Part shown: positions 39,690 through 48,568 of the stretch, in pieces
Position numbering within the stretch: position 1 is the first letter of the stretch
How the letters are laid out: each line of letters opens with the position of its first letter
NCBI GenBank assembly: GCA_022819805.1
Contig: JAJEGO010000061.1
Location: 1-50,420 of the forward strand
Reading direction: 5' to 3'
Source of the DNA: Candidatus Dadabacteria bacterium
GTDB taxonomy: Bacteria; Desulfobacterota_D; UBA1144; Nemesobacterales; Nemesobacteraceae
Length of the DNA: 50,420 nucleotides
Position numbers and translations under genes: made by a program
Notes under the pieces: model-generated
Told to the model about the DNA's origin: nothing
The model's input: only the letters and a program-made list of their open reading frames with translations
Database searches by the model: none

Positions 39690-41423
39690 TCAGGGCAGAA
39701 AAAGTCGAGTGATCTTCACGATGTTCTCTGCAACCTCGGATGGAATGCCGATTCTTACCACTTCCCTTCCTTTTTCATTAAGGGACTTGAAGTCGCCCGT
39801 GGCCTGCGCCATCTTGAGTATCCCGAAAGAGAATGCCGATTCCGGGGAATCTACATCGTCAGGTATGCGGAGATCGTTTGCGTTCTGGCTCACTACCTGA
39901 ATGAAAAAGCCTTCTCCAGAGTCTCCTTTGTGAAGCTGCCCGGTTGAATGGAGAAACCTCGGGCCGAACCCCAGAGTTACGGGTACGGATGATATCCTCT
40001 CGATCTGTGCTCGGAGGGAGAGAAGTTCCTTTGAATTTTCTTCTCCGGGATCCACGTACGCTTGGATCGATATGTAGCCCGTTTTCTTTGAAGAGAGGAT
40101 GTCTCTTAGATGCTCCGGGGATTCAATATTTTTGTTGCTTGAAAAAACAAGCCCTTCTCTTGAAAAGTCGGGTTTCTCGGATTCAAGTTCGCCGGTTTCT
40201 CCGTAGAGTTCGAGAAAACTTCTGGCGAAAGTCTTTGCGGATTCGACATCTGGCTGATCAAAGGGATTTATCCCCATGATGCTTCCTGCAAGCGCGACCG
40301 CGAACTCAAAGCGCAGAAACTCCTCCGCGACCGCATCGGGTGAGTCAACAATTATTTTCACGAACGGAACCCCTCTGTCCGCAAGACGCTCTGCCACGGC
40401 ATCTGTGTCCTCATCTCCTCTTAAGGAAAAAACAATATACGTCCTGTCTTCTCCGGGCCGCGGTGCATAAGCGCTTGCCTCGTCAAGCAGCGGAAGGATT
40501 CCGACACCGTCTTTTCCCAGGCTCTCCGCGATCAACTGCTCTGCCCAGTACCCGAAGGGAAAAAGTTTTTCTGAAAAAACAAAACCCAGCTTGTCCCTTC
40601 CTTCCCTGGCCATAACCCCGAGAAAGGCCCCTAGGCGGAAAGAAGGACTCTCGCTGTAGTTTCCTCCGGTCGCGTTTTTAAGTTCAAGCAGAACGGAAGC
40701 GGTCGACTGGAGTATTTTGCGTATGTTGATCCCGGCGAGGGAAGCCGGCACGAGACCGAAGTAGGAAAGCGCGCTGAACCTTCCGCCGACGTTGGGGTCG
40801 TTTACGAACACCCTGCTGAAACCGTGTTTGCGGGCCGTATCGATCAGTTTTGAACCCGGGTCCGTGATGCAGACGAAATGTTCTCCCGCGGAATCGGTTT
40901 TCTCCGCGAGTTCGCCGTAAAAGTATTTCATCAGGGAAACGGTCTCGACTGTGGAACCTGATTTCGAGGAAACCACGAACAGGGTTCTCAGAAGGTCAAG
41001 GTTATTTCGGGTCCTGAGAATGAAATCGGGATCCGTTGTATCGAGAAGAGTCAGGCGCAGAAAACCGTCTTTGGGAGTGAATATGTTCCTGAACACTTCC
41101 GAGGAAAGACTTGATCCTCCCATGCCCAGAACCACTACATCGGTAAACCTTTTTTTCCTTACCGATTCCGAGAAGCTCTCAATCTCGTCCGTAACCCGGA
41201 GCATTTCTTCGGGGAGATGAACCCAGCCGAGGCGGTTTGTGATTTCCGAAGGATCCTCCGCCCATAGCAGGTAATCATGATTGAAGAATCTTTCGGCAAA
41301 TCGGCCTCTCTCAAGCCTAAGGAGTTCAGAGTCGATTACGCTTTGATAATTGCCGACGTGCTCGAAGTAGTTTCGCGACTCGAAACCGGCTTTGTTCTCA
41401 GTGGACACGGCACTAGTTACCAA
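39690..41423 (-). CDS. pgi: Glucose-6-phosphate isomerase, type found in transaldolase-Pgi fusions
   Basis: A 577-residue isomerase. The two SIS half-domains show VVLGMGGSSLSSEVFRNIF and LFVVSSKSGSTVETVSLMKYF, followed by NVGGRFSALSYFGLVPASLAG and the C-terminal GFGPRFLHSTGQLHKGD. The N-terminal region and tail match the Pgi half of bifunctional transaldolase-Pgi proteins, but no transaldolase part is present, giving a stand-alone enzyme. The TTG at 41423 overlaps the tkt stop by 11 bases; a GTG at 41408 is the alternative start. Confidence 0.9.
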   Translation of the reverse strand: MVTSAVSTENKAGFESRNYFEHVGNYQSVIDSELLRLERGRFAERFFNHDYLLWAEDPSEITNRLGWVHLPEEMLRVTDEIESFSESVRKKRFTDVVVLGMGGSSLSSEVFRNIFTPKDGFLRLTLLDTTDPDFILRTRNNLDLLRTLFVVSSKSGSTVETVSLMKYFYGELAEKTDSAGEHFVCITDPGSKLIDTARKHGFSRVFVNDPNVGGRFSALSYFGLVPASLAGINIRKILQSTASVLLELKNATGGNYSESPSFRLGAFLGVMAREGRDKLGFVFSEKLFPFGYWAEQLIAESLGKDGVGILPLLDEASAYAPRPGEDRTYIVFSLRGDEDTDAVAERLADRGVPFVKIIVDSPDAVAEEFLRFEFAVALAGSIMGINPFDQPDVESAKTFARSFLELYGETGELESEKPDFSREGLVFSSNKNIESPEHLRDILSSKKTGYISIQAYVDPGEENSKELLSLRAQIERISSVPVTLGFGPRFLHSTGQLHKGDSGEGFFIQVVSQNANDLRIPDDVDSPESAFSFGILKMAQATGDFKSLNEKGREVVRIGIPSEVAENIVKITRLFLP

Positions 41424-43443
41424 GCAGTTCGAGGCATTCCTTGAGGATGGTTTCCGCGTTAAAACCGAAGTTGTTCATCACATCCTGATACGGCGCCGAT
41501 TCTCCGAAGCAGTCTATTCCGTAGGCTCTGGCTGTAGTGCCCGAACCCGTGTATTTTTCCCATCCAAATGTCGCTCCGGTCTCGACGCTGATTCTTACGC
41601 GCACAGAAGGCGGCAGAACTCTGTCTCTATACTCTTGGGACTGCGTTTCGAAAAGACTCCAGCACGGAAGGCTTACCACTCTCGGGTTTATTCCCGTCTC
41701 ACGCAGTTTTTCATACACTTCAAGGCAGACGTGGACTTCAGAACCCGTTGATATCAGTATGATGTCGGGTGTGCCGTCTGAGTCCGCTATCACGTAGCCG
41801 CCAGCGAGCGCTCCTTCGGCCGCGGCGTAGCGGTCCCTGTCTATTACCGGGACGTTCTGTCTTGTGAGAACGAACGCCGCGGGGCGGTCCGAGAGTCCCA
41901 TCACGTGTTTCCACAGAACCGCAAGCTCGTTTGCGTCGCAGGGTCGGATGACATCGATGTTGGGTGTCACTCTCAGGGCCGCGAGGTGTTCTATGGGTTG
42001 ATGCGTGGGACCGTCTTCGCCTACCCCTATGCTGTCATGGGTGAAAATGTAGATGACGGGCAGTTTCATCAGGGCCGCAAGCCTTATAGAAGGCTTCATG
42101 TAATCGGCAAAGACGAAATAGGTCGAGGCGTAGGCTCTGAGTCCGCTAAGACACATGCCGCTTGCTATCGCCGCCATTGAATGTTCCCTGACTCCGAAAT
42201 GAAAGTTCCTTCCTCCACGGTCCTCCGCGGAAAAGCTGGTTGCACACTTAAGATAGGTTTTAGTCGAGGAACCCACATCCGCGGCGCCACCCATGAACCA
42301 AGGGACCTTCTTCCCGATGGCGTTAATTACGCTTGAGTTCGCGGAGCGCGTCGCGACCGGGTCGGACGGATAGGGAAAAGACGGGATGTCGCTGTCCCAT
42401 CCCTCGGGCAGCTCTCCTTTCTCAAGCATCTCCAACTCGTGAGCGAGTTCGGGGTATTCGTTTGAATACTTTCTGAAGCTCTCCGCCCAAAGCGCTTCGG
42501 TCTCGCTTCCCTTAGCGATAGCCTCCTCCCTGTAAGAGAGGATTTCTGGGGGAACGTGAAAATCACCCGGGGCACTCCATCCGTAAAACTCCTTTGTAAG
42601 CCTGACTTCCTCATCTCCAAGCGGCGCCCCGTGGGCCTCGCACGTGTTCTGCTTGTTCGGGCTTCCATAAGCTATCTGGCTTTTTAGTATGACAATTGAG
42701 GGCTTCTCGCTTTCGGACCGCGCACGCGCGATCGCTCCCTCTATTTCTTCGAGATTGTTTGCATCTTCGACTTTTTCCACATGCCAGTTGTAGGAGCCGA
42801 ACCGCATTTCCGTGTCCTCGGAATACGCAAGCGAGGTGCTGCCTTCGATGGTTATGCTGTTGCTGTCGTATATCCAGATCAGGTTTCCAAGCCCCAGATG
42901 CCCAGCTATTGATGCGGCCTCTCCCGAAATTCCCTCCATCATGTCCCCGTCGCTGCAGATCGAGTACACGAGGTGGTCTACGATGTTGTGGCCGGGGCGG
43001 TTAAAGTGCTCCGAGAGCCATTTGCCCGCTATGGCCATTCCTACGGAATTCGATACTCCCTGACCCAGAGGTCCGGTCGTGGTCTCGACTCCGGCGGTGA
43101 TTCCAAGCTCCGGGTGACCGGGGCAGAGGCTGTGAAGGCTTCTGAATTTCTTCATGTCCTCAATCGAGATGTCGTATCCGTTTGTGTAGAGGGTGGCGTA
43201 GAGAAGCATGGAAGCGTGGCCTGCGGAAAGTACGAAGCGGTCGCGGTTGGACCAGTTAGGATTCTGGGGGTTATGCCGCAGGAATTTGTCGAAAAGCACG
43301 AAAGCCGCCGGAGCCAGGGCCATCGGGGTTCCCGGGTGGCCGGACTTCGCTTTCTGGACCGCGTCCATGGCGAGTGTTCTTATGCAGTTGATTACAAGGC
43401 TTTCCAATTCTTCATCCTCGGGGAGAAATCCGCGCGGGAGCAT
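41413..43443 (-). CDS. tkt: Transketolase
   Basis: A 676-residue TPP enzyme of the pentose phosphate pathway. The N-terminal SGHPGTPMALAP, TGPLGQGVSNSVGMAIA and the TPP/Mg motif SDGDMMEGISGEAASIAGHLGL are intact, as are the pyrimidine-domain segment FGVREHSMAAIASGM and HDSIGVGEDGPTHQPIEHLA. Length matches E. coli TktA (663). It lies upstream of pgi with overlap, so one transcript makes both. No strong Shine-Dalgarno sequence precedes the ATG at 43443. Confidence 0.96.
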   Translation of the reverse strand: MLPRGFLPEDEELESLVINCIRTLAMDAVQKAKSGHPGTPMALAPAAFVLFDKFLRHNPQNPNWSNRDRFVLSAGHASMLLYATLYTNGYDISIEDMKKFRSLHSLCPGHPELGITAGVETTTGPLGQGVSNSVGMAIAGKWLSEHFNRPGHNIVDHLVYSICSDGDMMEGISGEAASIAGHLGLGNLIWIYDSNSITIEGSTSLAYSEDTEMRFGSYNWHVEKVEDANNLEEIEGAIARARSESEKPSIVILKSQIAYGSPNKQNTCEAHGAPLGDEEVRLTKEFYGWSAPGDFHVPPEILSYREEAIAKGSETEALWAESFRKYSNEYPELAHELEMLEKGELPEGWDSDIPSFPYPSDPVATRSANSSVINAIGKKVPWFMGGAADVGSSTKTYLKCATSFSAEDRGGRNFHFGVREHSMAAIASGMCLSGLRAYASTYFVFADYMKPSIRLAALMKLPVIYIFTHDSIGVGEDGPTHQPIEHLAALRVTPNIDVIRPCDANELAVLWKHVMGLSDRPAAFVLTRQNVPVIDRDRYAAAEGALAGGYVIADSDGTPDIILISTGSEVHVCLEVYEKLRETGINPRVVSLPCWSLFETQSQEYRDRVLPPSVRVRISVETGATFGWEKYTGSGTTARAYGIDCFGESAPYQDVMNNFGFNAETILKECLELLGN

Positions 43444-43619
43444 TCAAAATCCGACGCTCCGCGCGTCTGATTCATGTAAAAACACGACTGGGGTTTCGCT
43501 TGCGCGGGCCGCTTTTGAATTTACTTATCATAAACAATAGTGATAATATATCAACACATACTCCTAGGTGGTTTTCGGCGGTCTCCATACGGCGTGAAAA
43601 CCGCTTCTTTCCCGACGAA

Positions 43620-44336
43620 ATGAGAAAGGCGGCTTTGGTTACAGGCGGGGCGGTGAGAATAGGAAAGGAAATCTCCCTTAACCTCGCACGAAAGGGCTAT
43701 GATATCGCCCTTCATTACAATTCCTCCGAAAAAGAAGCCCTCGCGACAAGGCAGCTGATTCTTGAGGGCGGTGTTAACTGCGAGCTTTTCAGGTGCGATC
43801 TCTCATCTGCTGAAGACGCTAAGGAGCTTGTCCCAGAGGTCATGAAAAGTTTTGAAGGGCTCTGCGTTCTGGTTAACAACGCCTCGATTTTCGAGAACGT
43901 CGGGTTCCGTGACGTGACCCCAGAGTTTCTTGAGACGGACATGGCCGTAAACTTCAAGGCGCCCTTTTTTCTCTCCCAGTCTTTTTCGGCCGAGACAGGC
44001 GAAGGGCTTATCGTTAACTTTCTTGACACGAGGGTCAAGAAAATCCCCGTTGAGCATTTCTGCTACAACCTGAGCAAAAAGAGCCTTTATCACTTAACGA
44101 AGATGCTCGCAAGGGAACTCGCTCCCGATTTTCGTGTAAACGCCATTTGTCCGGGAGCCATTCTCGCGCCTCCGGGACAGGGGGAAGATTATCTTCGCAA
44201 AATGGCTCGTGGCGCTCCGATGAAGCGGGCGGGTTCGATTGAGGATATAATTAACGCGTTTAACTATCTTCTGGAAAATGACTACGTTACCGGAGAGTGT
44301 CTCTTCGTTGACGGGGGCAAGAGCCTTACCTATTGA
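43620..44336 (+). CDS. SDR family, FolM/pteridine-reductase-like
   Basis: A 238-residue SDR with the cofactor motif ALVTGGAVRIGKEISLNLARKGYDIALHYNSS. TGGAxRIG is characteristic of pteridine reductase and FolM (dihydromonapterin reductase) rather than general SDRs. LVNNAS, YNLSKKSLYHLTKML (Tyr-x3-Lys) and GECLFVDGGKSL complete the fold. The ATG at 43620 is preferred over a frame open to 43500. It is one base from folB and 534 bases before folK, which supports a pterin role. An inverted repeat, TTATCA/TGATAA (43525-43546), lies upstream. Confidence 0.85.
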   Translation: MRKAALVTGGAVRIGKEISLNLARKGYDIALHYNSSEKEALATRQLILEGGVNCELFRCDLSSAEDAKELVPEVMKSFEGLCVLVNNASIFENVGFRDVTPEFLETDMAVNFKAPFFLSQSFSAETGEGLIVNFLDTRVKKIPVEHFCYNLSKKSLYHLTKMLARELAPDFRVNAICPGAILAPPGQGEDYLRKMARGAPMKRAGSIEDIINAFNYLLENDYVTGECLFVDGGKSLTY

Positions 44337-44337
44337 G

Positions 44338-44685
44338 ATGATAATAAAAATCGAAAACCTGAGGCTTCGCACGATAATAGGGATTTATGACTGGGAGAAG
44401 GAAACCCTCCAGGACTTGGTTATAAACGTCACTATCGATTTTGACGGGGGAAAAGCTGCAGCAAGTGACGACATAGAAGATACCATTGACTACAAGGCCA
44501 TAAACAAAAAGATCATAAGCTTTGTGGAGACAAACGATTTTAACCTGCTCGAGAGAGTCGCCGGTGGCATATGCGATATAGTTTTTGAGGACCCGGCGGT
44601 GAGGTGGGCGTCGGTGAAGGTGGAGAAACCCGGAGCGCTTCGCTTCGCCGATTCCGTTTCAGTCACCGAAGCGAGGGAGAGGTAA
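44338..44685 (+). CDS. folB: Dihydroneopterin aldolase
   Basis: A 115-residue enzyme of folate synthesis that releases glycolaldehyde from dihydroneopterin. It begins IKIENLRLRTIIGIYDWEKETLQDLVINVTIDFDG, contains DTIDYKAINKKI and the catalytic Glu in NLLERVAGGICD, and ends with VKVEKPGALRFADSVSV. The ATG at 44338 follows the SDR stop with one intervening base and gives the usual family N-terminus, unlike the upstream frame open to 44278. Confidence 0.93.
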   Translation: MIIKIENLRLRTIIGIYDWEKETLQDLVINVTIDFDGGKAAASDDIEDTIDYKAINKKIISFVETNDFNLLERVAGGICDIVFEDPAVRWASVKVEKPGALRFADSVSVTEARER

Positions 44686-44870
44686 ACAGCCGGAAGCGAC
44701 TTGCCTGAATTGCGACCTGCCTTCCACGCAGAGAGTTTTGCAGGATCCCGAGTTGTTTTTGCAGAGTCACCCGACGGACAAGCTTCTGGTCTTGGATGAA
44801 GTTCATCTTCTCGCGCAACCTTTCAGTTATAATTTCCGGGTTCTAAACCATTAATATTAAGGTAACTGGG

Positions 44871-45281
44871 TTGAATACAGTTATTGTCGGAATTGGTTCA
44901 AACATAGACGCAGAGAGGAACGTAAGCGTCGCTAAACGAATGCTCGGGGAAAAACTCAACGTTCTCAGAGAATCGGAATTCGTGAGAACTAGGCCCATAG
45001 GACCCCGGCAGCAGCAGGATTTTCTAAATGGTTCACTGCTGGTAAAAACCCGTCTTGGTCGCAAGCAACTTAAAACCCTGCTTAAGGGAGTGGAGATTGC
45101 TCTTGGAAGGGATGCTGGGGAAGACCCCTACGGCCCGAGAAAAATGGATCTGGATATCCTTGTGTGGAACGGAGAGGTTGTCGATTCTGATGTTTACGAG
45201 CGGGAATTTCTTCGTCGCTCCGTGATCGAACTTTGTCCCGAACTTGAAAAAACGTTGAAGGGGGAGCGGGGTCCTGTCTGA
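44871..45281 (+). CDS. folK: 2-amino-4-hydroxy-6-hydroxymethyldihydropteridine pyrophosphokinase
   Basis: HPPK transfers pyrophosphate to the hydroxymethylpterin. The 136-residue protein has IVGIGSNIDAERNV, PIGPRQQQDFLNGSLLV and the metal-binding GPRKMDLDILVWNG. It starts at a TTG (44871) with AAGG about nine bases upstream; no ATG is available. A TATAAT at 44828-44833 may be its promoter, without a clear -35. Its stop (45279-45281) lies inside the following hpt gene. Confidence 0.9.
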   Translation: MNTVIVGIGSNIDAERNVSVAKRMLGEKLNVLRESEFVRTRPIGPRQQQDFLNGSLLVKTRLGRKQLKTLLKGVEIALGRDAGEDPYGPRKMDLDILVWNGEVVDSDVYEREFLRRSVIELCPELEKTLKGERGPV

Positions 45282-45816
45282 AGAAAGCGAAATCCTGGAA
45301 GGCGTCACGCTTAAAAAGTTCCTCTCAAAAGACGATATAAAAAACGCTGTTTCGAGACTTGCAAGGCAAGTCTCAGGAGACTACGAGGGAAAAAATCCCG
45401 TTGCGGTCTGCGTTCTCAAGGGAGCGCGCCCCTTTTTTGAGGATCTTTTGGCGCAGGTGACCGTTCCGGTCGAAAAGCAGTTTCTCAGGGCCTCAAGCTA
45501 CAGAAAGGCGACACGACCGGGGCACCTTGAGCTTTTAGCGGACATTGAATGCGACGTGGAGGGCCGGGACGTTATAATAGTAGAAGATATAGTTGACACC
45601 TCAAGGACGGCGGAATTTGTCCTGCGCCACGTAGAATCGAAAAACCCGGGTTCGCTTCGGATATGCACACTTGTGGACAAAAGGGGAAAAGACACAAATG
45701 CTCCGGAACCTGATTATGTGGGTTTTAGGGTAAATGAGGGATTTCTCGTGGGCTACGGAATGGACTACATGGAAAAAGGAAGAACCCTTGAGGATATATA
45801 CCTGCTTCAAGAGTGA
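45274..45816 (+). CDS. hpt: Hypoxanthine phosphoribosyltransferase, inferred CTG start
   Basis: A phosphoribosyltransferase that salvages hypoxanthine or guanine. The PRPP loop VIIVEDIVDTSRTA (about residues 100-113) and VCVLKGARPFFEDLL are clear. The first in-frame GTG (45448) would remove this second segment and leave only 122 residues. Extending the frame gives no ATG, GTG or TTG before the stop at 45256-45258; CTG at 45274 is preceded by AAGGGGGAG at the right distance and gives 180 residues, the family length. CTG initiation is inference. It overlaps folK by eight bases. Confidence 0.85.
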   Translation: MSEESEILEGVTLKKFLSKDDIKNAVSRLARQVSGDYEGKNPVAVCVLKGARPFFEDLLAQVTVPVEKQFLRASSYRKATRPGHLELLADIECDVEGRDVIIVEDIVDTSRTAEFVLRHVESKNPGSLRICTLVDKRGKDTNAPEPDYVGFRVNEGFLVGYGMDYMEKGRTLEDIYLLQE

Positions 45817-45854
45817 CTTTTGCGTTTAATCCCAAACGGGCTGCGGAGACGGAT

Positions 45855-47654
45855 ATGGCGAAAACAGAAGGCGTAAGATGGGATCTCGGAGACTTTTACG
45901 AAGGAATTTCCGATCCCCGTGTGGAAAGAGACTTTAAGAGGATATCGGCGCGGGCCGACAAGTTTGAAAAAAAGTACAGGGGCAAGATAAAATCCCCATC
46001 GCTTACCGCGGGGAAGCTCCTAGGAGCCGTAAAGGAGCTTGAGCGCCTGTCGGAGGGAGTAGGGAAAATACTTTCCTTTGCCTACCTTCTTTTCGCTGCC
46101 GACACCCGGAACCCCGAAACCGGCGCCTTCCGCTCGTCAATGCAGCAGAAGGCGACTGAAGTTCAGAGAAAGCTTATTTTCTTTTACGTAGAGTGGGTTT
46201 CTGTTCCGAAGAAAAGGGCGAAAAAACTCGTGGGTCACCCGAAACTTTTGGGGTACAAGCATTTTCTTGAGCAGGAAAGACAGTACAGAGACCACACTCT
46301 CTCGGAGCCCGAGGAGAAGATACTTCAGGAGAAATCGAACACGGGGCAGAAGGCGTTTTCAAGGCTTTTTGACGAGGTGGTGAACAATATCCAGTTCCGG
46401 GTGAGACTTTCGGGAAAGGTCGAAAAGCTGAATCAGTCCCGTACTCTCTCTCTTCTCTACGATCCGGACAGAAAGAAAAGAAGGGCTGCTTGGTCCGGGC
46501 TCACCAGAGGGCTTAAGGAAAACTCCCACGTGCTTACCTACATATTCAACACGCTTGTAAACGATCACTCGATAAACGACAGGCTTAGAAGCTACGAGGA
46601 TCCCATGTCGGCGCGTCACCTCAGCAATGAGATATCCCACGGGGCCGTGAACACGCTTCTTGAATCGTGCGAGCAGAACTTCGAATTCGTAAGTCGCTAC
46701 TACAGCCTTAAAAGGGAACTTCTCGGATACCGCAGGTTCTACGACTACGACCGCTACGCTCCGCTGGGCTCAGAGAGGGAGCAGGTGCCGTGGGAAAAAG
46801 CCAAGGAAATTGTACTTTCTTCGTTCGGAGAGTTTTCTTCCGAGATGAAAAAGACCGCGTCTTTGTTTTTCGAGAAAAGCTGGATAGACGCCGAGCTTCG
46901 GGACGGAAAAAGAGGAGGCGCCTTCAGTCACGGAACGGTCCCCAGCGTGCATCCCTACGTCTTTACGAACTACACCGGAAAACCCAGAGACGTAATGATT
47001 CTGGCCCATGAGCTTGGTCACGGAGTGCATCAGTATCTCTCAAGACGCCAAGGCTATCTCCAGGCCCACACTCCTCTTACCACGGCCGAGACCGCGAGCG
47101 TTTTTGCGGAGATGCTGGTATTTCACGAACTGAAGGAGGCCGAGACGGAGAAGGAAGGCAGGCTGGTATTGGTGGCAGAGAAGCTCGAGGACATAATGGC
47201 CACGGTTTTCAGACAAGCGGTGCTTACAAGATTCGAGCAGAAACTGCACCGCGAAAGAAGAGACACGGGGGAGCTTGCGACCCCGAGGATAAACGAACTT
47301 TGGATCGAGGCCAACCGGCAGATGTTCGGAGATTCCGTCACTCTCACCGAAAACTATTCTTACTGGTGGCTTTACATCCCCCATTTCATACATTCTCCCT
47401 TTTACTGCTACGCCTACTCCTTTGGCGAACTGCTTACCCTCGCTCTCTACGGGATGTTCCTGGAGAAGGGGAAATCTTTCGTTCCCGATTACATGGGGCT
47501 TCTCCGCTCCGGGGGAAGCGCCTCGCCTGCGGAACTCCTCCAGGGAGTCGGGGTAGATATAAATGACCCTGATTTCTGGCAGTCCGGGCTTAACGTAATA
47601 GGCGCGATGGTGGACGAGGTTGAGGAACTCGCCGGGCAGTCCAGCTTGGATTGA
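45855..47654 (+). CDS. M3 family oligoendopeptidase (PepF type)
   Basis: A zinc metallopeptidase of 599 residues. The catalytic HELGH is at 385-389 in MILAHELGHGVHQYLSRRQG, followed by the third ligand region TTAETASVFAEMLVF, as in oligoendopeptidase F. The N-terminal RWDLGDFYEGISDPRVERDFKRI matches the family start. ATG 45855 has GGAG at about eight bases; an alternative GTG at 45813, overlapping the hpt stop, would add 14 residues. The C-terminal segment SYWWLYIPHFIHSPFYCYAYSFG is also typical. A hairpin terminator follows. Confidence 0.92.
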   Translation: MAKTEGVRWDLGDFYEGISDPRVERDFKRISARADKFEKKYRGKIKSPSLTAGKLLGAVKELERLSEGVGKILSFAYLLFAADTRNPETGAFRSSMQQKATEVQRKLIFFYVEWVSVPKKRAKKLVGHPKLLGYKHFLEQERQYRDHTLSEPEEKILQEKSNTGQKAFSRLFDEVVNNIQFRVRLSGKVEKLNQSRTLSLLYDPDRKKRRAAWSGLTRGLKENSHVLTYIFNTLVNDHSINDRLRSYEDPMSARHLSNEISHGAVNTLLESCEQNFEFVSRYYSLKRELLGYRRFYDYDRYAPLGSEREQVPWEKAKEIVLSSFGEFSSEMKKTASLFFEKSWIDAELRDGKRGGAFSHGTVPSVHPYVFTNYTGKPRDVMILAHELGHGVHQYLSRRQGYLQAHTPLTTAETASVFAEMLVFHELKEAETEKEGRLVLVAEKLEDIMATVFRQAVLTRFEQKLHRERRDTGELATPRINELWIEANRQMFGDSVTLTENYSYWWLYIPHFIHSPFYCYAYSFGELLTLALYGMFLEKGKSFVPDYMGLLRSGGSASPAELLQGVGVDINDPDFWQSGLNVIGAMVDEVEELAGQSSLD

Positions 47655-47656
47655 GG

Positions 47657-47686
47657 CCTCTACCCTGAACTAGAGGAACCTTTTTC
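47657..47686 (+). terminator. Predicted terminator after the M3 peptidase gene
   Basis: CCTCTA (47657-47662) pairs with TAGAGG (47671-47676) across an eight-base loop and AACCTTTTT follows. It overlaps the stop codon of the convergent RAYT gene. Confidence 0.5.
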
Positions 47687-48505
47687 GTACTCGCTTACGA
47701 TCTTGCTTACGACCGAGTAGTGAACGGAGACCGCGTCTGCGACCTCCCTTAACGTGTAGTCCCCGGTCAGATAGGTTTTCGCTATGGCTTCGTCCCTTGA
47801 ATGCCCGCTTCGCTCAAGACCGGTTAAGACGCTTGATACGGGTTTTGTGACCTGGTACCTGGGAATATCCTTTGAGCGGGAGCCCTTCTTGGTTTTTTCC
47901 TGCACAAGCTCTATGAATTCGTCATCACCGAGATATATCTGCTTTCGGATCTCCGATACCACGTTGCGAGAATGGCTCTCCCCCAAAAATTCATCAAAGC
48001 TATCTGTGTCCGAGGAGAAACCTTCTGAAAACCATTCAAGGTCGATATATTCAGGAGCCTCGTCCTTTCCGTAGAGATACCTGCAGGTGCTCCATTTAAA
48101 CTGGTTCGGATGTTTTACGAAACCGGCTCTAAGCGGCAGGAGAAAAATGTGGGCCATAAGCGGCAGAAGATACTCTTCCTTCTGAACAACTATGGATTTA
48201 TATCTTCCCCGGAAAACATGACCGTCTGTGTCGTGCAGCCTGTTTGAGCGTTGCGTGTAAACGCCGTTTAACTGCCTTATGGCTTTTGAGAGGTTAGGCT
48301 TCGAAGTTTCAATGACCAGATGATATCCGTCGGACATGAGGCAGTAGCCGAAGCAGCGGCACCCGAACCTTCCACATATCCCCTCGAGAATTTCTATCCA
48401 TGCGTTGCCATCGGCCGAGTTCTGAAAGACACTCTGCCCCCTGTTCCCTACGGAGGAGATGTAGTAGACTGCCCCCGCGTATTCCGGTCTTAAGGGTCTT
48501 GCCAT
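47660..48505 (-). CDS. Degenerate REP-associated tyrosine transposase (Y1/RAYT)
   Basis: A 281-residue IS200/Y1-type protein. The N-terminal MARPLRPEYAGAVYYISSVGNRGQ, the NLSKAIRQLNGVYTQRSNRLHDTDGHVFRGRYKSIVV core and the YLLPLMAHIFLLPLRAGFV helix with the candidate tyrosine are family-typical. The HUH metal site (normally NHYHLL) reads SDGYHLVI at 58-65, so its first histidine is glycine and catalytic activity is doubtful. A C-terminal helical extension (SGHSRDEAIAKTYLTGDYTLREVADAVSVHYSVV) resembles a DnaA/HTH-like DNA-binding tail. Flanking terminal inverted repeats are not evident. Confidence 0.85.
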   Translation of the reverse strand: MARPLRPEYAGAVYYISSVGNRGQSVFQNSADGNAWIEILEGICGRFGCRCFGYCLMSDGYHLVIETSKPNLSKAIRQLNGVYTQRSNRLHDTDGHVFRGRYKSIVVQKEEYLLPLMAHIFLLPLRAGFVKHPNQFKWSTCRYLYGKDEAPEYIDLEWFSEGFSSDTDSFDEFLGESHSRNVVSEIRKQIYLGDDEFIELVQEKTKKGSRSKDIPRYQVTKPVSSVLTGLERSGHSRDEAIAKTYLTGDYTLREVADAVSVHYSVVSKIVSEYEKGSSSSG

Positions 48506-48568
48506 GAGAGGGATTATAACAAAGACGAGAAATTATTTCAAGACCTGACCCTTAAAAAGATCGTTCCC

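Noticed and set aside
45448-45816. A truncated 122-residue Hpt
   Set aside because: Conserved family sequence extends upstream in frame, so a non-ATG start is more likely than truncation.
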